25,504 nt of DNA from CAKOSP01 sp964370755. Lineage in GTDB: Bacteria > Bacillota_I > Bacilli_A > RF39 > UBA660. This document shows, one piece after another, positions 13,933-21,996 of the stretch (positions are counted from its first letter, which is position 1; each line of letters begins with the position of its first letter). Below the pieces are notes generated by a model. The model did not search any database. It was given only the letters and a program-made list of their open reading frames with translations, and was not told the DNA's origin. Position numbers and translations under genes: made by a program. The stretch is taken from the NCBI GenBank assembly GCA_964370755.1, contig CAYJKL010000017.1, positions 1 to 25,504 on the forward strand. Direction: 5' to 3'.

Positions 13933-15296
13933 TAAGTAGTTATTATATGTTTTTTTACTTCCTCAGCATCATCTAAATGATGTTTTGTGTGACCAATTAT
14001 TTGATAATCTTCATGCCCTTTACCTAAAATTAGAAGAATATCATCTTTTTCTAAAAGATCAATTCCTTCTTTTATTGCTATTTTACGGTCATGAACAATT
14101 TTATAATTGTCTTTTACAACTCCTGCTATTATGTCTTTCATTATATTTTTCTCATCTTCAGTTCTTGGATTGTCATTTGTAAATATTACAAAGTCACTTA
14201 AGTCTGATGCAATTTTTCCCATGATAGGTCTTTTTTTAGGATCTCTATCTCCACCGCAACCTATTATTGTTATTACTTTATTAGTTTTAAGTTCGTTGTA
14301 TGCGGTTATTACTTTTTCAACTGCGTCAGGAGTGTGGGCATAATCGATTACTGCATATGCATTATTTATATGTATAGTTTCGCATCTTCCTTTAGGTGGC
14401 TTGATTTCTTCTGCTTTAGTTATGATTTCTGATATATCATAATTTAATTTATTTAATATTGCTAAAGATGTCATATAGTTATACACATTAAATTTACTAG
14501 TTAAATTTATATGAGTATTATAAGTTTCATTATTATATGTAAAATTTATATCTATGCTTCCTGCTGTTATTTTGTAACTTTTTATTTTATATGTTCCATT
14601 TTCACCAATAGTTTCATAGTTTTTAGAACTTTCTATGAATTTGTTAGCGTAGTTATCATCACTATTAATTATCATATATCCAGTTTCTTTAATATATTTA
14701 GTTAACTTTAGTTTTTCATTTAAATAATTTTCCATTGTTTCGTGATAATCTAAATGATCTTGTGTTAAATTAGTGTATGCTCCTATAGTAAATTCTAAGC
14801 CAGCAATTCTTTTAAATGCAAGGGCATGAGAACTAATTTCCATTACAACATGTGTTACATTTAATTCCTTAGCTTTTTCTAAAAGTTTATATAAACTTAA
14901 AATGTCTGGCGTTGTGTTTTCTAGTTCTATGAATAGTTCTTTGTGGTAAAATCCAATTGTTCCAATATAAGCCACATTTACATTTAACTTTTGAAGTAGT
15001 TGGTATGTTAAATAACATGTAGTAGTTTTTCCATTTGTACCAGTTACTCCTATTAGTGTTAAATTTTTAAAATTTTTGCTATATTCACTTACTAATTTTT
15101 CTTGTAGGTATTCTTCAGTATTTTCCACTTTGATAGTTTCTATGTCAAAGTTTACATTTTTTGACACTACAATACTTGTAGCTCCTTTTTCAATTGCATT
15201 TTTTATATAATCGTGTCCATCTACGGTTTTACCTTTGATTGCTACAAAGGTTTGTCCTTTTTCTATTAATCTTGAATCTGTTTCGTATTTTATCAT
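13932..15296 (-). CDS. murE: UDP-MurNAc-tripeptide synthetase MurE (DAP-type)
   Basis: Cytosolic Mur ligase that adds the third amino acid to UDP-MurNAc-L-Ala-D-Glu in peptidoglycan synthesis, using ATP. The 454-aa protein has all three Mur domains: an N-terminal UDP-binding domain (DSRLIEKGQTFVAIKG), the central ATPase with GVTGTNGKTTT (83-93) and SSHAL (155-159), and the C-terminal domain with DYAHTPDAVEK and GCGGDRDPKKRP. The substrate-selecting motif is DNPR (375-378), the form associated with meso-diaminopimelate; lysine-adding enzymes usually differ there. The cell therefore probably makes DAP-type peptidoglycan. AGGAAGTG precedes the ATG. It stands alone, not in a dcw cluster. Confidence 0.95.
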   Translation of the reverse strand: MIKYETDSRLIEKGQTFVAIKGKTVDGHDYIKNAIEKGATSIVVSKNVNFDIETIKVENTEEYLQEKLVSEYSKNFKNLTLIGVTGTNGKTTTCYLTYQLLQKLNVNVAYIGTIGFYHKELFIELENTTPDILSLYKLLEKAKELNVTHVVMEISSHALAFKRIAGLEFTIGAYTNLTQDHLDYHETMENYLNEKLKLTKYIKETGYMIINSDDNYANKFIESSKNYETIGENGTYKIKSYKITAGSIDINFTYNNETYNTHINLTSKFNVYNYMTSLAILNKLNYDISEIITKAEEIKPPKGRCETIHINNAYAVIDYAHTPDAVEKVITAYNELKTNKVITIIGCGGDRDPKKRPIMGKIASDLSDFVIFTNDNPRTEDEKNIMKDIIAGVVKDNYKIVHDRKIAIKEGIDLLEKDDILLILGKGHEDYQIIGHTKHHLDDAEEVKKHIITT

Positions 15297-15316
15297 AAAT
15301 TCACTTCCTTGTAATA

Positions 15317-15345
15317 ATTATATTACAAAAGTTAAAAAAAACCAA
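15317..15345 (-). promoter_or_regulatory. Promoter of murE
   Basis: On the minus strand TTGGTT (15340-15345) and a perfect TATAAT (15317-15322) are 17 bp apart. Confidence 0.6.
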
Positions 15346-15407
15346 ATTATAATGGAAATTTTTTTCAAAGTATGGTAATATTAATATGATAAAGAAGGTG
15401 GACAGTG

Positions 15408-17792
15408 ATGGATACAGCAGGTAATGCTTTAAATAACGAAAATGTTTTTACAGGTAAAACTTACCGTATTACTGTACTTAGTGAGAGGCTACTACGCTTT
15501 GAGTATAATGCTGAGGGCAAGTTTTTTGATGGTACTACTCATTTTGCTATCAATAAGAATTTTCCTAAATTTGAATATAAAAAAGAAGAAGATAATAAAT
15601 ATTTAGTTATTTCTACTAAGTATTTTTCTCTTCAATATGCAAAAGATAAACCTTTTAAAGGTCCATCATTTGCTCCTGATTCTAACCTTAGAGTTAAACT
15701 TAATAATACAGATAAGTTATGGTATATGAGTCATCCAGAAGCTAGAAATTATAAAAGTACTGCGATTAGTTTAGATGATTTTGCTAATATTAAACTAGAG
15801 AAAGGGTTATATTCTACTGATGGATTTGTTACTGTTGATGATTCAAAAGGTTTAATTATAAATAGTGATGGAAGTTTAATTAAAAGAGAGGATAAGAATC
15901 TTGATTTTTACCTTTTTATGTATAAGAGAGATTTTGGACTTTGTTTATATGATTACTTTACATTAACTGGATTTCCAGCTATGCTTCCAAAATATGCTTT
16001 GGGTATTTGGTGGAATAGGGATAGAATTTATAGTGATAACGATATTGTTACAATGATTAATTTATTTAATAAACACGATATTCCTCTTTCTGTTATGCTT
16101 TTAAGTGAGTTTTGGCATATAAAAGATGATAGAAATCCAAATCTATATAAAACTGGTTATACTTTTAATAATAAACTTTTTCCGGATCCTAAACAATTAA
16201 CAGATTATTTGGGTACTAAGAATATAAAACTTGGTATTAATATAGATCCGTCTGAGGGGATTAGAAAAGAAGAACCTAGTTATAATAGTTTTGCTGCTAG
16301 TTTTAATGTAACGGATGGAAAAAATGTGCCGTTTAATATATTTGATAAGACTTTTGTTTCAAAATTTTTAGATGAACTTTTAAATCCACTCTTAAGAGAA
16401 GGGATTGCGTTTTTTTGGCTTGATTATGTAATTAGTTTACAAGGTCTTGAGGCACTAAATTATTATGTTTATAATAATTATAAAAATATATCAGATAAAA
16501 GGCCTCTTCTTTTAACTCGTAACTCACTTGTTGCATCTCATAGATATCCTGTTTTATATTCTGGAGAGACTGTTGTATCTTGGGATACCCTTAAATATTT
16601 ACCATTTTATAATTCTAATTCTAGTAATATAGGTGTTACTCACTGGAGTCATGATGTTGGTGGATTTAAAGATGGTGTAGAAGACAGTGAACTTTATTTA
16701 AGATATGTTCAATTTTCTTGCTTTAGCCCAATATTTAGATTTAGCGCTAAAAGGGGACCTTATTATAAAAGAGAACCTTGGCTTTGGGATATGAAGACAT
16801 TTACTATTGTTAAAAATTTTTGTCAACTTCGATATAAACTTATTCCTTATATATACTCAGAAAGTTACAATTATCATAAAACTGGTCTACCGATTGTGCA
16901 GCCACTTTATTATAATAATCCTGAACTTTTTGATGAACCTGAATATAAGAATGAATATTATTTTGGCAAAGAGTTTTTAATAGCTCCGATTACTAAAACT
17001 AAAGATATTGTCATGAATAGATCTGTAGAACGTATATTTTTACCTAGTGGTACTTGGTATGACTTTTTTACAGGTAAAAAGTTTTTGGGAGATAAGAGAT
17101 ATGTTACTTTTTATAAAGACGAAACTTATCCGATATTTGTAAGAGAAGGTGCTATAATACCGATGGCAGTTTTTGATAAAAATAAAAATGATATTAGTAA
17201 TCCAAAATCGCTTGAGATAAATGTTTTTCCTGGGAAAAGTAATACATATAAATTATACGAAGATGATGGAATTACTAATTCTTATGAAAATGGTGCTTTT
17301 AATGTAACTACGATTGACTATAATTATATGTCAAATAATTATACGCTTATTATTTATCCTTTTGAAGGTGATTCATCGTTAGTTCCTGAAAAAAGAAATT
17401 ATTTTATTAAATTTAGAAATACTAAGGAAGCATCTGATGTAAGTATTTATTTAAATGGAGATCATGCAAATAATATAATTGAAAAATATGCGGATGAAGT
17501 TGATTTTTATATAAAAATATATGATGTTGATGTTACTAAACAGTTAACAATAAATTGTAAGGGAAATAATATTGAGATTGATGCGGTTAGGATTATTAAT
17601 GAAGATATTAACTTAATCATAAGCGATTTAAGTATTCCGACGCATTTAAAAGAACAAATTGGAGCGATAATATTTAGTAATAAAGATATAAAACGTAAAA
17701 GAATTTTGGTAAATAAACTAAAAAAACAAGGTTTAACCCCTAAATTTACTAGTATGTTTTTAAAATTACTTGAATATGTTGCAGAAATTTAA
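15408..17792 (+). CDS. Glycoside hydrolase family 31 protein
   Basis: Predicted GH31 retaining alpha-glycosidase of 794 aa (alpha-glucosidase, alpha-xylosidase or transglycosylase type). The N-terminal beta-sandwich (to about 190) is followed by the (beta/alpha)8 barrel. FFWLDY carries the likely nucleophile D339, and GETVVSWDTLK the likely acid/base D393. THWSHDVGGF (411-420) corresponds to the family's DIGGF strand. C-terminal beta domains include FVREGAIIPM and YKLYEDDG. A helical tail of about 60 residues follows and is not part of the usual fold. There is no signal peptide, so it probably acts on imported oligosaccharides. The ATG at 15408 has AAGGTG 7 nt upstream; a GTG at 15405 is too close. 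Substrate is unknown, and no transporter lies beside it. Confidence 0.88.
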   Translation: MDTAGNALNNENVFTGKTYRITVLSERLLRFEYNAEGKFFDGTTHFAINKNFPKFEYKKEEDNKYLVISTKYFSLQYAKDKPFKGPSFAPDSNLRVKLNNTDKLWYMSHPEARNYKSTAISLDDFANIKLEKGLYSTDGFVTVDDSKGLIINSDGSLIKREDKNLDFYLFMYKRDFGLCLYDYFTLTGFPAMLPKYALGIWWNRDRIYSDNDIVTMINLFNKHDIPLSVMLLSEFWHIKDDRNPNLYKTGYTFNNKLFPDPKQLTDYLGTKNIKLGINIDPSEGIRKEEPSYNSFAASFNVTDGKNVPFNIFDKTFVSKFLDELLNPLLREGIAFFWLDYVISLQGLEALNYYVYNNYKNISDKRPLLLTRNSLVASHRYPVLYSGETVVSWDTLKYLPFYNSNSSNIGVTHWSHDVGGFKDGVEDSELYLRYVQFSCFSPIFRFSAKRGPYYKREPWLWDMKTFTIVKNFCQLRYKLIPYIYSESYNYHKTGLPIVQPLYYNNPELFDEPEYKNEYYFGKEFLIAPITKTKDIVMNRSVERIFLPSGTWYDFFTGKKFLGDKRYVTFYKDETYPIFVREGAIIPMAVFDKNKNDISNPKSLEINVFPGKSNTYKLYEDDGITNSYENGAFNVTTIDYNYMSNNYTLIIYPFEGDSSLVPEKRNYFIKFRNTKEASDVSIYLNGDHANNIIEKYADEVDFYIKIYDVDVTKQLTINCKGNNIEIDAVRIINEDINLIISDLSIPTHLKEQIGAIIFSNKDIKRKRILVNKLKKQGLTPKFTSMFLKLLEYVAEI

Positions 17793-17798
17793 TATAAT
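17770..17798 (+). promoter_or_regulatory. Promoter of the leuS T-box operon
   Basis: TTGAAT (17770-17775) and a perfect TATAAT (17793-17798) are 17 bp apart. The -35 and spacer lie inside the last codons of the GH31 gene, and the -10 begins on the base after its stop codon. Confidence 0.8.
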
Positions 17799-17804
17799 AG
17801 TAAT

Positions 17805-17989
17805 AAGCAGTTGAAGAAAGAGTAGTAGAAATATTTGTTTTTATAGAAAGTTAATGGTTGATGGAAATTAACAAAATAATGTTTTGAACTTGCTTTTGGA
17901 TGTGATGGGGTAATTTCCTTATAGATTTAAAGAAACAAGTAAGGTGGTACCGCGGGATATTTCTCGCCCTTTAGTACTACCTTTTTTTT
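17805..17989 (+). promoter_or_regulatory. T-box riboswitch, leucine (CUU specifier)
   Basis: Leader RNA that senses uncharged tRNA-Leu and allows read-through into the downstream genes. The conserved T-box AAGGTGGTACCGCG is at 17941-17954; its TGGT bulge can pair with an acceptor ending ACCA, fitting the A73 of tRNA-Leu. Upstream, AGAAAGAGTAGTAGAA (17815-17830) resembles the 5' side of stem I with its AGTA S-turn. TTTTGAACTTGCTTTT (17882-17897) resembles the 3' side of the specifier loop, so CTT at 17889-17891, a leucine codon followed by a purine, is the likely specifier. The terminator follows. The 5' end is inferred from the promoter. Confidence 0.93.
17942..17989 (+). terminator. T-box attenuator terminator
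   Basis: The arm starting at the T-box (AGGTGGTAC, 17942-17950) pairs with GTACTACCT (17974-17982) with one G-T pair, and eight T follow. An inner GGG/CCC pairing lies within the stem. It competes with the antiterminator stabilised by uncharged tRNA. Confidence 0.88.
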
Positions 17990-17999
17990 GGAGGAAATA

Positions 18000-18419
18000 A
18001 TGGGAACAGAAATTTATATTTTATTTTTTTTAATAAGCTTTTTGGTAATATTTTTACTTGATTACAATTTACTTTTGAAACAAAAATTACCTGAGAATCT
18101 TATTAAAAGAAGTAGTAAGAAGAAAAAAGTTAAGAATACTGAAGTAATGGAAGTTGATTATTTATCTGGTAAATTTAAGATTAAGAAAGAATCATTAAAG
18201 AAAAAATGGATTTTTCTTTGGATAGCTTTTTTAAATTCACTTATTATTAGTATTGTTTCATCTGTTATAAGTTTTATACCAGTTGATAAAATATTTGGTT
18301 TTAGTGAAAATTTAGAAATTGGAATTAAATTAATGATTGGGTTTGTTCTCCTCTTTGGATTTATATATTCAGTGTATGAAATTTTTGGAAGATACTTAGT
18401 TAAGAAAGGAATTAAATGA
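18000..18419 (+). CDS. Unknown three-helix membrane protein in leuS operon
   Basis: A 139-aa protein starting at the ATG at 18000, with GGAGG 7 nt upstream and directly after the T-box terminator. Hydrophobic segments lie at about residues 4-24, 70-92 and 106-129, giving three predicted membrane helices. A strongly basic stretch (KRSSKKKKVK) and a short soluble segment EVMEVDYLSGKFKIKKESLKKKW lie between the first two. It overlaps leuS by 4 bp (ATGA), so the two are co-transcribed and probably translationally coupled. I cannot assign a function. Control by uncharged tRNA-Leu and coupling to leuS suggest a link to leucine supply, translation or membrane stress, but this is inference. It is short for an amino-acid permease. 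Confidence 0.85.
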   Translation: MGTEIYILFFLISFLVIFLLDYNLLLKQKLPENLIKRSSKKKKVKNTEVMEVDYLSGKFKIKKESLKKKWIFLWIAFLNSLIISIVSSVISFIPVDKIFGFSENLEIGIKLMIGFVLLFGFIYSVYEIFGRYLVKKGIK

Positions 18420-21241
18420 TTATGGATTTTAAAAATTATGAAAAAAAATGGCAAAATATATGGAGAGATAAAAAGTGTTTTGAAGCAAGTAATGTTTCTG
18501 ATAAAGAGAAATATTATATATTAGCAGAATTTCCTTATCCTAGTGGGGCTGGTCTTCATGTTGGGCACGTTAGAAGTTACGGAGCACTTGATGCAATGTC
18601 TAGAATTAAAAGAATGCAAGGATACAATGTTCTTTTTCCAATGGGGTGGGATGCATTTGGACTTCCGGCTGAGCAGTATGCAATTAAAAATAAAATACAT
18701 CCTAGTGTAGCTGTTAAAGAAAATGTTGAAGTATTTAAGGCTCAACTTGAAAAACTTGGATTATCTTTCGATTGGTCAAGAGAGTTTTCTACTACTGATG
18801 TAGATTATTATAAATGGACTCAGTGGCAATTTTTAAAATTTTATGAGCATAATATGGCTTATAAAGATAAAAAAGAAATTAATTGGTGTCCTACTTGTAA
18901 AGTTGGTCTTTCTAATGAAGATTCTGAAGGGAATGTTTGTGAAAGATGTGGTAGTACTGTTGTTAAAAAAGAAAAAGAGCAATGGATTTTAAGAATGAGT
19001 GATTATTCAGAAGAACTATTAAATGGTCTTGATGATACTGAGTTTATTGATAGAATTAAAATAGCGCAAAAAAATTGGATAGGTAAAAGTGTCGGTGCAC
19101 TTGTTAATTTTAAAATAGAAGGTGAAAGTGATTTACTTGAAGTATTTACTACTAGACCTGATACGCTTTTTGGCGCAACATTTATGGTTATATCACCTGA
19201 GCATAAATTACTTAAAAAATACAAAGATAAAATAAATAATTTTGATGAAGTGGTTAAATATCAAAATGAAGCAAAGGCAAAAACTGAAATTGAGAGAACT
19301 GATAATACTAAAGAGAAAACAGGTGTTAAGCTTGATGGTATTAAAGCTATTAATCCATTAAATAATGAAAGTATTCCTGTTTTCATCTCTGATTATGTAC
19401 TTGCAAACTATGGTACTGGTGCTATAATGGCTGTTCCTGCTCATGATGAACGTGATTATGAATTTGCTAAAAAATATAATGTTCCAGTAGTGCAAGTTCT
19501 TGAAGAAGAAACTGGAACTCCAAATGAAAATGAGTCTTTTAAAGAAAGTATAGTTGCAGTTGTATATAATCCTAAAACTGATAAATATTTAACTATTAAT
19601 TGGAATGAACTTGGTGGAAGATTATTTATTGGTGGTTCTAGAAAAGATAACGAAACTGCGCTTAACTGTGCTATAAGAGAAATCGAGGAAGAAACTGGGT
19701 ATTGTGATTTTAAATTAATTAGAGAAACTTTTAAAATAAAGCATCACTATTACGCTCATAATAAAGATAAATATTTTGGCATTGAATCTACTGGTTTATT
19801 TTTTGAACTTAGTAGCGAGAAACAAAATGATCAAAATTTAGATGAAGATGAAAAATTTAGTGTTGAGTGGGTTACTAAAGAAGTAATTGAAAAAGAAATT
19901 AAAGATGAACTTCATAAGAAAACATTTGATTATTCATTAAATGATACTGCTATGGTTGGAGATGGAGTACATATTAATTCTGATTTTTTAAATGGTCTTA
20001 ATAAAGAAGACGCAATTTCTAAAGTAATAGATTATTTAGAAGAAAAGAAAATTGGAAAAGCTCAAACAAATTATAAGCTTCAAGATTGGATATTCTCTAG
20101 ACAAAGATTTTGGGGAGAACCAATTCCTATGATTTATTGTGATTGTTGTGGTTGGGTTCCAGTTCCAGAAAAGGATTTACCAGTGGTACTACCTAATGTT
20201 GCTAGTTATGAACCTACTGAAAATGGTGAGAGTCCTCTTGCTAATATTGATGAGTGGGTTAATACTACTTGTCCTAAATGTGGAATACCTGCTAAAAGAG
20301 AAACGGATACTATGCCTAACTGGGCTGGATCTAGTTGGTATTATTTAAGATATATGGACTCTAAAAATGATAATGAGTTTGTATCTAAAGATGCTCTTAA
20401 ATACTGGGGAATGGTAGATTATTATAATGGTGGTATGGAACATGCTACTAGACATTTACTATACGCAAGATTTTGGCATAGATTCTTTTATAACATTGGG
20501 ATAATTCCTTTTGCAGAACCTTTTAAAAAGAGAGTTGCGCATGGTATGATACTTGGCTCTAATAATGAGAAGATGAGTAAAAGTAAGGGTAATGTTATAA
20601 ATCCTGATGATATGGTTAATTTATATGGTGCTGATGCACTTAGAACTTATGAACTTTTTATAGGAGATTATACAAAAGATGCTGCTTGGAGTGATAATGG
20701 ACTTAAGGGATGTAAAAGATTTTTAGATAAAGTAATTAGAATAAAAGACAAAGTAACTGAAGGTGATGAGTATAGTTCTTCACTGGAAAATATTATTCAT
20801 AAAACTATTAAAAAAGTTACCAATGATTTATCTACAATGAATTATAATACTGCAGTATCTAGTTTAATGATACTTAGTAATGAGTTTGATAAGTGTGAAA
20901 ATATTTCTAAGAAAGATTATGAAATATTACTTATTTTATTAAATCCTATTGCGCCTCATGTTACTGAAGAATTATTTGAAAGTTTAGGAAACAATAAAAT
21001 TATAGCAGAACTATCTTGGCCAACTTATGATGAAAATAAAACTGTTGATGATAATCTTGAGATAGGTGTTCAAATTAATGGTAAACTTAGAGGTACTATA
21101 ACAATTAGTAAAGATGCTAGCAAAGAAGATATTTTAAAAATAGCATATGAAAATGAAAATGTAAAAAAATACACTGATAATATGAATATTGTTAAAGAAA
21201 TAGTAGTTCCTGGTAAAATTGTGAATATTGTTGTTAAATAA
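18416..21241 (+). CDS. leuS: Leucyl-tRNA synthetase with inserted Nudix domain
   Basis: Class I synthetase charging tRNA-Leu. Catalytic HIGH motif HVGH (48-51) and KMSKS (719-723) are intact. Zinc-type CPTC/CERC (158-161, 175-178) and CDCC/CPKC pairs flank the core. The CP1 editing domain keeps its Thr-rich site TTRPDT (245-250) and the catalytic Asp in AVPAHDERD (D344). The anticodon and C-terminal domains are present, ending near NGKLRGTI and a final VVK. At 941 aa it exceeds the roughly 805-aa norm because residues about 365-500 form an inserted domain with a complete Nudix box (G407 to Y429, with REIEEETGY). Normal CP1 sequence resumes at GDGVHINSDFLNGL. The ATG at 18416 has AAAGGA 5 nt upstream; the ATG at 18422 is also possible. 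Confidence 0.96.
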   Translation: MIMDFKNYEKKWQNIWRDKKCFEASNVSDKEKYYILAEFPYPSGAGLHVGHVRSYGALDAMSRIKRMQGYNVLFPMGWDAFGLPAEQYAIKNKIHPSVAVKENVEVFKAQLEKLGLSFDWSREFSTTDVDYYKWTQWQFLKFYEHNMAYKDKKEINWCPTCKVGLSNEDSEGNVCERCGSTVVKKEKEQWILRMSDYSEELLNGLDDTEFIDRIKIAQKNWIGKSVGALVNFKIEGESDLLEVFTTRPDTLFGATFMVISPEHKLLKKYKDKINNFDEVVKYQNEAKAKTEIERTDNTKEKTGVKLDGIKAINPLNNESIPVFISDYVLANYGTGAIMAVPAHDERDYEFAKKYNVPVVQVLEEETGTPNENESFKESIVAVVYNPKTDKYLTINWNELGGRLFIGGSRKDNETALNCAIREIEEETGYCDFKLIRETFKIKHHYYAHNKDKYFGIESTGLFFELSSEKQNDQNLDEDEKFSVEWVTKEVIEKEIKDELHKKTFDYSLNDTAMVGDGVHINSDFLNGLNKEDAISKVIDYLEEKKIGKAQTNYKLQDWIFSRQRFWGEPIPMIYCDCCGWVPVPEKDLPVVLPNVASYEPTENGESPLANIDEWVNTTCPKCGIPAKRETDTMPNWAGSSWYYLRYMDSKNDNEFVSKDALKYWGMVDYYNGGMEHATRHLLYARFWHRFFYNIGIIPFAEPFKKRVAHGMILGSNNEKMSKSKGNVINPDDMVNLYGADALRTYELFIGDYTKDAAWSDNGLKGCKRFLDKVIRIKDKVTEGDEYSSSLENIIHKTIKKVTNDLSTMNYNTAVSSLMILSNEFDKCENISKKDYEILLILLNPIAPHVTEELFESLGNNKIIAELSWPTYDENKTVDDNLEIGVQINGKLRGTITISKDASKEDILKIAYENENVKKYTDNMNIVKEIVVPGKIVNIVVK

Positions 21242-21251
21242 GGAGTTTATA

Positions 21252-21971
21252 ATGAATAATGATTTAGTTATACCAAAACATGTGGCAATAATTATGGATG
21301 GAAATGGTAGATGGGCAACTAACCGTAATTTACCTAGAAGTAAAGGGCATGCAGCTGGATCTGATACTCTTAATAAACTTGCTGAATATGTGCTTAGTAC
21401 TGATACTGAAGTGCTTAGTGTATTTGCTTTTTCAACTGAAAACTTTAAAAGAAGCGATGAAGAAGTTAACTTTTTAATGGATTTGTTTATTAAAAAGTTT
21501 AAACATGATAAAAACTACTTTAATAAAAGAAATATCAAAGTAGTTTTCTCTGGTAGGAGAGAGCCTCTTAGAAATGATGTTTATAAAGCAATGGAAGAAA
21601 TAACTGAGCTTACTAAGAATAATACTAAAGGAATATTTAATATTTGTCTTAATTATGGAGGACAAGCTGAAATAGTTGATGCAGCACTTAAAATAAGTGA
21701 AGATATTAAAAATGGTAAAATTAATAGTAATGATATAAATGAGAAAATTTTTAGTAAATATTTATATAATGATTTACCACCAATAGATTTTGTAATCAGA
21801 ACAAGTGGTGAACTTAGAGTGAGTAATTTTATGTTATATCAAGCATCTTATGCAGAATTTTATTTTCCAGAAACATTATTTCCGGATTTTAATGAAAAAG
21901 AATATGATAAGGCTATCATAGAATTTAATAAAAGAAAAAGAAGATTTGGTGGATACGACAAAAAAAGTTAA
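21252..21971 (+). CDS. uppS: Undecaprenyl diphosphate synthase
   Basis: Cis-prenyltransferase that builds undecaprenyl diphosphate, the lipid carrier for cell-wall precursors, from FPP and IPP. The 239-aa protein has the family signature MDGNGRWA with catalytic D16, then FAFSTENFKRS, NICLNYGGQAEI and DFVIRTSGELRVSNF, followed by YAEFYFPETLFPDF. These are the five conserved regions. The ATG at 21252 has AAGGAG 6 nt upstream that overlaps the end of leuS; the gap is 10 bp, so it belongs to the T-box-controlled transcript. It is usually next to cdsA; here the operon ends with a terminator instead. Confidence 0.96.
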   Translation: MNNDLVIPKHVAIIMDGNGRWATNRNLPRSKGHAAGSDTLNKLAEYVLSTDTEVLSVFAFSTENFKRSDEEVNFLMDLFIKKFKHDKNYFNKRNIKVVFSGRREPLRNDVYKAMEEITELTKNNTKGIFNICLNYGGQAEIVDAALKISEDIKNGKINSNDINEKIFSKYLYNDLPPIDFVIRTSGELRVSNFMLYQASYAEFYFPETLFPDFNEKEYDKAIIEFNKRKRRFGGYDKKS

Positions 21972-21996
21972 TGCGTTTAAACATTAACTTTTTTTG
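21962..21996. terminator. Bidirectional terminator between uppS and rnj
   Basis: A 9-bp core stem (21965-21973 with 21982-21990) is extended by A-T pairs and flanked by A and T runs. The loop is CGTTTAAA. The uppS stop codon is inside the left arm, and the rnj stop begins just after. Confidence 0.85.

Noticed and set aside
18417..18419. TGA as tryptophan (Mycoplasma code)
   Set aside because: All clear tryptophans use TGG, and TGA ends the membrane protein exactly where leuS begins.
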